Source: Neospora caninum Liverpool
Taxonomy: Eukaryota > Apicomplexa > Conoidasida > Eucoccidiorida > Sarcocystidae
Reading direction: 5' to 3'
Assembly (NCBI RefSeq): GCF_000208865.1
Contig: NC_018389.1
Span: forward strand, 2,221,941 to 2,285,940
Length of the DNA: 64,000 nt
Part shown: piece by piece, positions 49,201 to 60,758 of the stretch
How positions within the stretch are numbered: position 1 is the first letter of the stretch
Layout: every line of letters starts with the position of its first letter
Made by a program: the position numbers and the translations under genes
Notes under the pieces: generated by a model
What the model saw: the letters and a program-made list of their open reading frames with translations, nothing else
Told to the model about the DNA's origin: nothing
The model's database searches: none

Positions 49201-49595
49201 GAATATGCCTCTAAGCTACCTAGCGCGTTCCATCTCTCCGTCGAGGCGCCTCGAAGAGACGAATTTCGTGTTCATCCCTCTTATTCGCACTTGCTTCTTC
49301 AAACATATGCAAGTGCGACAATTCCGCCGCCACAAGGAGCCACCAGGACGAACACACGTGGAGAGTGACGTCACCTTCCCCACAGCTTGAAGTAAACAAA
49401 GACATCTTCACACATACAAGCGTGTGCACAAATAGATCTACCTATGCAAATAGACGCATATACCTACGTCTATATGCCGACGTATATATATATATATATA
49501 TATATATACAAACAAACATGAGTCTATGCATTAGTCTATATGTGTGTATAGCTGTATACGGGGAGTGACGGGTTTACAAGTGACTGGGGAGACGT
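46228..49595. other. Intergenic region between the helical-repeat-like gene and the DNA polymerase gene
   Basis: No gene supported. It should contain the 5' leader and promoter of the minus-strand gene starting at 46227 and the 3' untranslated region of the polymerase gene (stop at 49596). A (TA)n run lies at about 49483-49508. Open frames on both strands are short and lack motifs. Confidence 0.5.
49483..49508. repeat. (TA)n microsatellite downstream of the polymerase stop codon
   Basis: A TA run about 90 bp past the polymerase stop at 49596, probably in its 3' untranslated or intergenic DNA. Confidence 0.88.
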
Positions 49596-52500
49596 TTAAA
49601 CAGCAAGTTTCGTCAGCGTTCCCCAGGTGGGGCCAGCGCTGATGGAGACGTCAAGAGGGACATCAACAGGCATGTTTTCTGTGAGACACTTTCTGATCAT
49701 CTTTGAGAGAGGTTGCAGGTGCTTTAGAGAGCAGTGCATAACAAGTTCGTCGTGGACAGATAGAAGAACTCGAGGAGGAAGCGCGTGGGGGTCCCATGGG
49801 CTGCGAAAGGAACAGCACGCAAGAAACAAACACTGGACAAGAACGCTGACAGCGAGGGAGAAAAGAACAGAGGTGAGGGGAAACGGACACAGATGGTGGG
49901 AAGACGAAACGCATTTACAGATACACACGTCAACACCTAAGCATACATTTTAGTGCGAGGAAAGGGTTCCACACACGTGTGTAATACCACCCCCCATTCA
50001 GACATCTGCCCATGCGGGCCCAGAGACTCCGTTACTGCCGGCAGCTCCTGACAGGCTTCTTTACGGGGATAGATAAACCGATTCATTCATAATGATACGA
50101 ATACAGATATACATACGCTACCTAAATTGTGTTTCGCAGCAGATTGCTGTGGCGGTAAATATACACATTTGCATACAGATACTGGCAGAGATAGATCGGT
50201 GGACACATGCACACAGGCACACACAAATATATATACAGGTAAAAAGATAGATCGACGTATAGAGAGAGGTAGAGAAATATATATATATATATATACATAT
50301 ATGTATGTATATACAGAGAGAGATACAGGTACTAATATAGGTAGCTAGACAGCGACGAACGCTGTGCGAATATGCACGCGATTCCCAGCCTGTTCGGCGA
50401 GACTTACAAGGAGAGCAGTTCAGCTTGGAGTCTCATCATGGCTATTTTCATGATATCGCTTGCGGATCCTTGAATGCAACTGTTGACACTGAGACGCTCG
50501 CCTAAAGCCCTCACGTGACTGCTGTTGCTTTTCGCTTCTGGAATGTACCTCCGTCTTCCTGAGAAAGACAAGATGTTTTTCTCTCAGAACAAATGCCCTT
50601 CACACTGTCAGAGGACAAAGATGCTTTCTTCCCTCATCAAATCACTTCGCGCAGAGACATTGATTGTGCTGCGTGCGTGTTGGCCCATGCACAAAGATGC
50701 ACGACATCAACGTGTATCTGTAAGTGAGGAGAGACAACAAAAGACGCAAAACTGCGTCTCCCCCTGGTGAAATCTATGCACGCGTAAACGGGAATCAACG
50801 CCGATATCTGTTACCGCGTCTACTCATGTTGACAGACCCAAACGCGCCCTCTTGAACCGCTCGGAAGATGCTCTCCGACGAATTGCCACTCAGGCGGTTT
50901 CCCACAGATGCACTTTTTCTACATGTCTCAACCCGTAAAAATACGCACCAGCAAATAAATACACGCGTATATGCAGGCATATGTGTATGTAACTTCCTGT
51001 CTCCCTCTACGTAGATGTACATAGATACGTATGAACAGGCATGTATAAGTAAATATATGCGTACACACATGTGTGGGTACGCCTACATACACACATACAC
51101 ATGCGTCTATGCTGATAGGGAGGCCTCTTTGCAAGCGTGAGGATGCTTGGAGTAAGAGGACGAAGGGAGTTGTGTCTCGTTTCAGTTTTACCTGTGAGCG
51201 TGGTGACGAAGCCGTCTTCTCGGCCCTTGGCAACGATGCTCCGAATAAAGTGCGACACATCCGGGAACACGAAAAGAAACTTGGATCGAAAGGCCGAAGC
51301 AGCAGCCAAGGATATGTTCATTTGCCTCGCAATTGTGCACGTGCCACTCCCGTAGATGAGAGCGAGACAGGTGACCTTTACCTGAGAGAAGAAAGAAAAG
51401 AATGGAAGAGATAAAACGACGGACACGGTAAAGGGGATAATGCGGGTAGACATGAGAAACAGACAATGGAGATAAGTAGCGAAGTGGATATCAGTCGCGC
51501 TACGGCGAGATGCAAGACACGAGGCTAAACGAGAAACAACACTCTTCGTTGAATCTCTAGCGAAGGGAACGTTGTATTCTCAACGTGTACCGCCGAACGA
51601 TTTGCATGAGCAGCCAGTTGAATAAATACGAAAATTTGTGCAGACGTATATTTCCGTTCGACAATGTGTTTGAATATATCAACATATATGTTTATACTCT
51701 CTCCGTTTGCTCTCCTGTTCCTTCTGCGTTTTAGGTTCTCTCGCTCATCTGGTTTTTAGATGACGGAGACCTCTCTTGTCGCCTCACTGGGGCACAGGCT
51801 GTCCCTACATAAGCGGTTCACTTCTCTCAGTCCTCTTACGGCCTTGCCTTCTGTGTCGACAAACGCGTAGGGGAAAAAATCCACATGTATGGACCGGCGG
51901 GGCGCTCACAATGGATTCGGGTCCCTCTGCTTGCGGTTCGCACTCTTTGTGGCCCTTTGCTTACTTTGTCGCGGAGTTCTTTTGTCACCTGGCTGGGTGG
52001 GATCTCCGCATATAAGGCGGCCATTTCTCTGTAGAGATCAATGGGTTCTTTACTGGTTTCACTTTCGTCGTCGGGAGCACTGCCCCGTGCTTCTCGCGTG
52101 TCGCGTCCCGTCAGCAGCGACTGGAGAGGCCCTTTACCGCAAAAATGGGCCTGCGTCGAAGAGGAGGCCGCAAACGGCGCGACAGACGAAACTGGGCAAG
52201 CCAAGCAGCGGCGAAAACGAACATGAGCACGCACGAGCAGGCGAGAGACCAGCAGCAGTCGAAGAAGAGTGGCAAGAATCGAAACCAGAGCGCGAAGACG
52301 AAAGAAGAGAATTTGGGGACGTAGAAGAAAAGGAAGAAGAGGAAGAAGAGGGCAGGAGGGGAAGAAGAAAGATATGACCGAGCAGAAAGAGAAGAGCGAG
52401 AAGAACAAGAAGCAGCAGAAGTAGAAGGGGAAAAGGGAGAAGAAAAGAGGGAAAAGCAAGAGAAGACGACGAAGAAACAGATGGAGGAAAAGAAAGAGAA

Positions 52501-55500
52501 GACGAACAAGACGAAAGCGAAGAAGTAAGAGAACAAGAAGGCAGAGAAAAACGCAAAATGGGACGAAAGCAAGGAGAAGAAGCAGAAGAAAAAGAAGAAA
52601 GAGACGAAGGAGAAGAAGGAAGAAATGTAGCAGAAAAAAAAGGGAGAAGAAGAAGAAAGAGAAGAATTAAGGGGAGAAGAAGACGAAAGAGAAAGAAGGA
52701 GAAGACGAAAGAGAAGGAGGCGAAGACGGAGAAGAAGTAAGAGAACAAGAAGTATGAGAAGAGAAACAAGAAGGCGAAGCAGGAGAAGAAGAGATCGAAT
52801 ACGAAGAAGGAAACGAAGGAGAGGATGAAGCAGGAGAACAGGAACGCGAAACAGAATGAGGAGAAGAGACGAAGGAGAAGAAAGAGGAAACGAGAGAGGA
52901 GACGGTGAAGAACACGAAAGTGGAGAACACGTCGAAGGAAAATTGAGAGGGGGAACAAGGAGAACCAGCGCCACGAGAATAAGCAGGAGAAGAACGAGGA
53001 GGACACGAAGGCGAGGGAAAGCGATGGAAGAGTGGAAGGAGACGGCGAAGACGGCAGAGAAGAGAGAGTGAAACTATGAAGGAAAGACAGGAAGAAATGG
53101 AAATGCAGAAGGAAGACGAATAAGGAGAAGCGTGAAAGTCGACATTGCTTGTTCGCTCCGTACCAGGAGGAAAGCATGAGAGCGACGACAAGTCTTTTTT
53201 GCGGTTCTTACCAGAAGACGCATTTCAATCTGGGCGTAGTCCGCAGCAACGACAACAGCTGATCCATCTTGGACATCATCGCGGAAGGCCTCACGGCAGT
53301 TCACCGTTTTCGGTAGAGTGTAACGCAAGCGACTCGAAGACGGAGACGAAGGAGAGACATCAGAAGAGGGCGAAGAGGAAGAGCAAGACGAAGAGGACGA
53401 TGTGAGGGAAGAGAGAGACGGAAGGACCATTACCTTAGGGATATTCTGGAGATTTGGATATGACGAAGAGAGCCGGCCTGTCACTGTGCGCGTCTGGTTC
53501 CATCGCGTGAACACTCTGTGCAGGCAACGTGGCAAAAATCCCAAAAGGACAAACGTACCGACATCGCAATCGCCTGGTTTTGCCGGAAAACGGATGTGCT
53601 ACTCTCCCTTCTCTTGAGCGTGAGGCTAGCAGAAGCCATGGGACCACGCAAAAGAGAGGAAGAACAGATTTCCACGACGGGGTCGGATTCAGGGCGGGCC
53701 CCACCTTGAGACAGAGAGAGAGACATGCACGTTGTGTCTGCCGACCCAGATGACGCTCTTTGTCTCTATACATTCGAGTAGACGTAACATGTATGAATAT
53801 ATAGTTGCCTGTACGCATCTATACGCATATTTACGTTGGTCCTAATCTATGTGGATTTACATTTCTGCTTGGCCATCTCTTCCAGTGCCAGCGTCTCTAT
53901 CCACGTGGGCACGAACGGAAAGTCGAGACCGAGAGAGACGACAAAGCGTCAAGAAAGAAAAGGCAAGAGACGCATCACGAGGCAGACACAGACAGGCACG
54001 TGACACAAGCGACTAGGAAAAAATACGAAATGCATAGAAAGGAGCGGGAACACTAACGAAATAAGGATACACCGCAGAGGCCACGAAAAACAAGAGACAA
54101 GAAAAGGCCAGAACGGAGGCGAGGGAATCGGCAGAATACAGTACGCGCGGGCCGAACCAGGAGAGAACTGAGTCGGCTGAGCACCTTGTTGGGACGAGGC
54201 GGAGGCACTGCTGAGGGAACACGATAGGCGAAATGAAGAGACGGGCGAAAAAGGGAAGGCGAGCAAAGAGTCTGTTCAATTCTCACCGTGGGTGTTTCGT
54301 CGGATAGAGAGCGGGATAGTCGCGCGCAGCGTCGGCTAGTGAGATGCTTCCTTCCGAGTTTTCCTCTCCGTCCTTCGCTTTCCCCTTCCTCTCGTTTCTG
54401 TGCACATCTGCCTCGCCTGCCGGAACTTCGTCATAGAGTTTGAATGCAACTTTGAAAGATGCCCCTTCAGGTGCACTCAGAGAAGAAGACGAAGACAAGG
54501 AGAGCTGCGGGGACAGCGGAACGCATTCAGCGAAAACAGGAATACAGAGAGAAAAGGCGCATGTTGAAGCCGAAAAAAAGACGAACAGGAAGCCGGAAAC
54601 GGAGCGCGAAGAGCCAAGGAAGCAAGAAGCCGAGCAAGAAAAGGGAGAAAGAGAAGAGTCGGCAACGCAGCGAGAGAAGGCATGAGCGAGATCGTGGTGG
54701 GAACGAGAGACAGGGTGCTAGAAGGGGAACCACGCTCCAGTCACATCGAATAGGAGGCCCCGAGGGAGACAACCGGCTTGTTAGGGAATCGGGGGTAACG
54801 CTGTTCTTTCGTTCCCTTTCTCAAAACGATTTTTCCACTCACGGCAGCCGTGCTCTCCAAGTACGTCGACCTCAGCTTCGCCAAAGATCTGAAATTTTGA
54901 ATCAGAGGAACGACCGGATGTAGGTCCACGATCTCCTACAGACAGGACACACAAACAAACGTCCTCGCTGATGCGCTGGTGTGCATTCAGGAGAGGACCG
55001 AGAAAGCCCTCAGACAGCGATCCCTCGCTAGGCATACCGTTTGGCTTTCCCGTCTGTACCGCGAGATTCACCTCCATACAACACGTGCAAAAACCGGAGA
55101 GAATGGAGAACGCAAGTGGATTTTAAAACGCCATTTAGCCCGGCGCTCACTGGTCTTCACCGCCGTGCCGCTGGCCGCCGGCGAGGGACGTGCGACGGCA
55201 GCGCAAGAGAGAGACCAAGCGAGAGGCGAAGAAAAAAGGCCCGCGTGCGTCGCGAAAACGCGTTTCGACTGAAGCGTTTTCCGTGCGATATATATATATA
55301 TATATATATACTGCGATATATATATATATATATACCTGAAGGATTTCTTCGGCAGTGGACCTCGCAAGGGTCCTCTTTGCGGCGCGCCTCGGTCGATTCC
55401 CTCGAACCGCGGCGAAGGTTCGCGCAGGCAAGGGCAAAGCTAGATGGTCAAACAGCAAGTTGGAGAGTTGCGCCGGCGAGGACACTTGAACAGACGACGT

Positions 55501-56709
55501 TCCCGCAGTCCGATTCACTTCTTTCTCGACCGCCACGAGGGCCTCCTGTGCACAAAAAACCGGAGCCGCGAAGGCGACTAACGCACGCAAGGCAGAGGCG
55601 GCGAACGCCAGCGTGCGGAAGTCTTGAGAGACGGGAAACAGGCTCACAACCCGCACAGAAGAAGTGTTTCTACGGAAGCAGCAAGAGGGTGAGGGAGAAT
55701 TCGAGACGCACAGCAAAGAACAGGCTGCAACCTCACGAGCACTGGTGTCTCTCTGCGTTTCACAGGACAGGCCTTGGCCCGCGGGAGAACGGGAGAGCAG
55801 CGACACGGAGCGCAGAAGCGATAGAAGGAAGAGAAGAAGAGGGAGAAACAGAGAGAAGGAAGAGAAGACACGGACGAAGAGTGAGAAAGAGAGAGAAAGG
55901 AGAGAAAGAAGAAAGCAAGACATGCAGACAGCGGAAGAGGGGACAAGAAAGAGGAGAGGTCCGTCTAGTCCTTTGTTTCTCACGTCCAAGGCAGACTTGA
56001 GTTGTTCGTGGCAGTGCGGTTGAATGGCGATGCCCGTCACGTCGAGAAGGGCGAGCAGAGACGCCATGGGGATCTCCTGCGTTAGGAGAGGTCTGGAAGA
56101 ATACGAGAGAACACGGCGGCAAAAAGAGCGGAACACGGCGAAAATGAAAACAGAGGAAACAAACAACAAGCAGACGACAGGCGAGCGTAGGAAGGAGATA
56201 AACGCGCGAGAGCAGGGCGAAGATGGAACTGAGGGAGGACAAGGGAGGCAAATACGGAAAGAATAGGGGACGAAGACGGGGATACAGAGAAAGACGTCGG
56301 GAAGGCGACACAGAAACGCATGCACGGACAAGGCCCCTGCGATTTTCGTTTGCGTGCAAACCGAGAGAGAGACGAGCAGCTCCCTTACTGGACAAGTTGG
56401 TGGCATCGAAGGAGGTGGCGAGAAGCGAGAGAGAGGCGAGCGAGAAGAATCGCGTCGTGGAAGATTCTGGACCAGTGGAAACTGGAAGTGGACGACACAC
56501 CAGAAGCCCCCTTGTCTTCAGCAACCAACTCAAGTTGCTCCTAAAAACAAACGCAGGAAAAGCGGCTCTTCCGCTGCAGAAGGAACTTTCTCAAGACCTA
56601 CAGGAGGCAGAAAACACAGCATCGCTCACCAATGAATCCGGTGCCGCATGCTCACCCATATCGAAAGCAGGCTCGAGTGGACATGCGTACCCATTCAATT
56701 CCCTCATAC

Positions 56710-56740
<31 letters not shown>

Positions 56741-59700
56741 GGCTAAACAGATGCTTATGCATGCGCCGATTCAAGCGACTAGACACCTCGAAATGTGAAA
56801 ACAGACATACGGATAGAAAGAGAGGGATCGAGCTGCGGATCGAGTTATGAACAAGGTAACACGCGTGAACTGAACGCGCCTGCGCTTCCGATACATAAAG
56901 TCCATGTTGCAAGAGATGCAGTACACGAAAAAAACCGAAACAGGCACGCAGCTCGACGAAAAAATCCATCTTTGGGTGTACGTCCGGTGCATCTTGGCGT
57001 AGGCAAAGAGAGCAGAGAAAAAATGCCGAGACAAGAAACAGAGAAGCAGAGAGACAAAGGAGAGGAGGATTTCCGGAAGCAGTCTGGAGATGTGGGGGCG
57101 AAGAGACAAAGGGGACAGGAAGCGCAAACACCTGAGAATCGGTTTCTTTGCATTCCCTCGACGAACCTTGAAGGCTGCCAAACGCGGATCTGAGACCTCC
57201 AGCACGTCCCCTTCTTTCGCTTGACGCGTCGCTTTGTCTGCCTTGCCTTTCTTCTTCTCTTTCACACCTGCCTCTTTGGTCTCCTCCGCTTCGGCAGCCA
57301 GATCGTCTGCTCTCTCCAAGCTCGGAGTCTCAATCTCGCCTCCGTCGTTTCCTTCTTCGCTGTCGTTTTCTCGTTTTCCATTTCGAGGAGCTAAATCGCG
57401 AGGGCAGTCCCTCGACGTCCCCGTTACAAGAAGAGACGAAGGCAGGGAAAGGAGCGAGGGCGGCGAAGAAGGGAGGGAGAAGTTCGGGTTCACTTGCTTC
57501 GCCTCCATTTCATTGAGCAGCACGCATTGCTCAAGTGCCCCGGGTTTGGCAGTATCGACTGGGTCGTCCGGGTGGAGCAGCCAGTGCACCAAGCTCCCGT
57601 CGAGGAGAGTGCGGAAACCTAAAACTGAGATCCAAAAAGCAAATCGACACGGGGGAAATACTATCCGAATGAATGCGGAACGGTAATACAAAAGACGGTA
57701 GTTGCCACGAAAAGATCTGTGTGGAGATTGGCGTTGAACTGACCTCTATATGTGCGTTACACGACGGCCGCGAGTCTCACCGACACACAAGAGCTTGTCC
57801 CTTCTTCAGCTTCTTTCTCATTTCACGCGTCTTTTCTCGCGTTCCGCTTTTCCTGCTCACACCTGCCGTATACCCTACCATCCTTTGGAAATCTCTGAAG
57901 GAGCGGGCGCAACGTGTCCTGGGCAGAGAAGCAGAAGGTCGGGCCGCCGCTTCGCAGCATCAGACCCTCAACATGGGCCAAAAGACGCACAGTCTCCCAT
58001 ATCTTCTCTGTCAACTCTTTCTCCTCGCGAGCAAAGCGAGGTCCAGAAGGACAGCAAGACGGCGTGGAATCCGACGAAGAGGACGGAAACGCAGGTGACG
58101 CGTCGGGGAGGCGCAGGAGCGACCGAGTGTCTCCAAAGAGACGAGCATTGCAGGGGAGAAGGACATGCAACCACCTAAAGTGCGTGATTGTCCTTTCTCG
58201 ACATCCCCCGTCTTGGTCTTCGTCTGTATCTGTTTTTCTGTTCGCCAGAACCAAGTCAGCTCCTTTCTCTCCGGGTCCTCCCTCCCTTCCGTCCCGTCGT
58301 CTTCCGCTTTGCGGCGCATCTCCTGTCTCTCCTTCGGCTCTGCACGGGGAGTGCAGGGTCGGCTCGCCTGGCGGCGCATACGCGAGAGAGAGGAGAAAAG
58401 CGACAGGCTCCGGAAATCGAGAGCGGTAAGTTCGGTTCAAATACCGTGCTTCTGTCAGACGCTTGGAGGATCGCGTTGTGGTCGTGCCATCTTCAAACAG
58501 ACAGAGCAAAGTGCAGAGCGAGGCAGGAGGGGCGAGGAACGAAGAAACAGCCGGCGACACGGAGGATCGAGCGAAAGCAGGGAGAGATGTAGACGCGTCG
58601 AGAGAGAGAGAAGAGAGAGGAGATAGAGAAGTGGAGGGAAGCGCAGAATTACGGGGGGTCGGGGAAGGGGAGCGGAAGGCAGAGGAGACGACAAACTGGG
58701 ATTGAAGTAGGGCTTCCAGCTCATCACAGTTCGTGACGACAACGCGAACCTGCAAGAAAACAGGAAACTGTCAGTGACTTTCTGCGCTTCACTGACTCTC
58801 CGTTGCTCGGCTGTCGCTTCACAGAGACGTGGCACTCGACCGCCTTCCCTGTACTCCTTCAGCTTCTGTTGTGCACATTCCACTCGATTCATCAATCTCT
58901 CGTTTGAGCGCGACGCTGTGTATACAAGGCCACCTTTGACGTCCCGACCCACTTTTCGGCTTTTGCCTTTCTGCTCGAGTTGCATTGCTGCAGTTCCTCT
59001 CCGTCGGTGCCCTCTAGTTCTCTTCGCGTTATTCTTTCCTCTCCACAATCTCCTGTCCACCGGCAAACGGTTTCTTACCTCATCAGCAGTCGATACGCCA
59101 TCTCTGCCCCCCGCCGCTCCGCGTTCTTTGCACCGCTCCTCTCGCGCTGAGAAAGTCGCAATTTGATTTATTGAGGACGTGAGAAACTCACGCCACGCCT
59201 CCTTGGGATCGAAGATGACGTCTTTCCTTTTTGATTTTTTCACGCTTTCTCGCTTTTTCCCCTTTTCCTTATCGGACGCAGCCTCCGTTGCCGGGGAAGC
59301 AGACAGGTAGGAGCCGGACGAGCGGGGCGTGTTTTCGTCTTTCTTCTGCTTGGCGTGGCTGCCAGTCTCCTGAACAGGTTGAAGACTCGCCGCAGTGGGT
59401 GTCTCTCCATGTTCGTCTCTCTGTTCCGCAGCTGACGACAGGCTCTTACTCTCCTTCTTTCCTCTTTTCCCTCCAGATTTCGTCCTCGCCTTCTTCTGTG
59501 ATCCGTCTTCTTCGCGTCCTTTCTCTGTCTCGGTCGCCCCCCGCGCTTGTTCTTCCCTGCCTCTCTCCGTCGCGTCCTCCGCCTCCCTGAGCATCTCCCT
59601 TTTCCTTCCTCGCTCGCGTGGGAGAGCGTTTCTGCTCATCTCCAAAGAGCGCGGGAACAGGCCGGTCTCTGCTGCGCTCAGGTCCGGCCCCGCATCCGCA

Positions 59701-60758
59701 GCGTCTCTCCGCGGGTCTTCGTTGTCAGGCGCGACTCCATCTTCCTCCGCCTTCTCCACACCCGCCTCTTCGTCCTGTCTCAAGGGGAAAAGTACTCCAG
59801 AGAGCGCTCGTTCGCGTTCCTCCTGGAAGGCTGCGAGAGGAAGAGACGCTGAGCCGAGAGAAGCAGCCACGCGGGGCTCCGAGGAGAAATCGGCGGGCGG
59901 AAGAGGAGAGGCGGGGCAAGGAGAGAACGAGGGACAGGCGAAAGCAGCAGGGACAGGGCAGGAAGAGAAAAATGCAGGCAGCGGGGCCGAAGGAAAGGAA
60001 GCACGAGAGAAAGAAGATGGCGAAGAGGAGACCAAGGAAGCAGGAGAGGCAACACGAGAGGAAGAGCGAGAAGACAAAAAGGCAGGAGGGAAAGGCGAAG
60101 GAGATTGGGAGGAAGACGTAGAGACGAGAAACGAGGGGAGACGGAACGAAGTCGAGGCGCAAGGAACAACTGAAGAATGCGGAGAAGCCCGAGACGAAGA
60201 GGGAACAGAGAAGGAAACACGGAGAGAAGGAAGATGAGAAAGCGAGACAGACAGGGTGCCCACAGGAGGCCCGTGTAGAGAGAAAGACGACCGAGAGGGG
60301 AAAGAGAAAAAACACCGAGGAACCGGGGGGACAGCGGGGGACCAGCAACAACAGAAAAAAGCAATGGAAGACAGGGGGCGCGAGACGGCACGAGAAAGAG
60401 AGCATGAGGACGAACAACGAGCGCGGGAAAGAGAGGACGTGGGTGGGGGATGCGGTGAACCGAAGAGCGCCGGAGCAAACAGCGGCGGTCCGAAATGACA
60501 TGGCGGAAGCGCTGCATGTTTTTTGTCTCCTCGTGTCTCTCCTCTCTCACCGTCCGGTGGTATTCCACGTTCCCCGCTATTCCCTCTGGAGCGCCGCTTG
60601 TTCACGTTCTCGCCGCCGTCCTCTGCATTCCCGACGGAACGTCTGAGAGGAGGAGAGAGAAACGAAGAGAAAAAGGGAAGGTGAGAAGAGGCGCGAGGAG
60701 ACGAAGGGCGGATAAGAGACGGCCTCCATGGCGGAGAAAAGCACCGGTGTCTCTTCAT
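49596..60758 (-). CDS. Family A DNA polymerase (Pol I type) with 3'-5' exonuclease-like domain
   Basis: Exons on the minus strand are 60758-59079, 58749-57879, 57618-57167, 56540-56389, 56092-55984, 55545-55336, 54935-54843, 54504-54287, 53515-53212, 52150-51965, 51381-51192, 50558-50408 and 49800-49596: 4821 nt, 1,606 residues, every junction in phase. Residues 1-560 are a Ser/Pro- then Lys/Glu-rich extension starting MKRHRCFSPPW, plausibly organelle-targeting. An exonuclease-like region follows (about 561-1050; FSAQDTLRPLL, SLVHWLLHPDD, FHDAILLARL). The polymerase domain is clear: SLAKLRSTYLES, TVTGRLSSSYPNLQNIP, motif A DYAQIEMRLL, O-helix LRDKVKVTCLALIYG, RRRYIPEAKSN, IQGSASDIMKIAMM and motif C VHDELV. 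Both catalytic Asp residues are present. Role: organelle DNA replication or repair is inferred. No primase or helicase is encoded in the extension or the next 3 kb upstream, which favours a stand-alone Pol I over the apicoplast PREX polyprotein. The start is the first in-frame ATG; an upstream exon is possible. Confidence 0.9.
50276..50295. repeat. (TA)n microsatellite in the last polymerase intron
   Basis: A TA run in the intron between exons 50558-50408 and 49800-49596, within a stretch rich in ATACA and GATA. Confidence 0.85.
55289..55334. repeat. Paired (TA)n runs starting at a splice donor
   Basis: Two TA runs separated by CGCAG/CTGCG sequence. On the minus strand the first begins within the GTATAT donor of polymerase exon 55545-55336, so the 5' splice site is embedded in the microsatellite. 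Confidence 0.9.
56716..56740. repeat. (TA)n microsatellite in a polymerase intron
   Basis: A TA run in the intron between exons 57618-57167 and 56540-56389. Confidence 0.88.

Noticed and set aside
50127..50348. Plus-strand frame over the TA/GATA-rich stretch
   Set aside because: Low-complexity microsatellite translation inside a polymerase intron.
52134..53177. 347-codon minus-strand frame rich in Phe/Ser/Leu
   Set aside because: A translation of a GAA/GAG-rich intron tract in the polymerase gene; composition artefact, with a splice acceptor and donor on either side.
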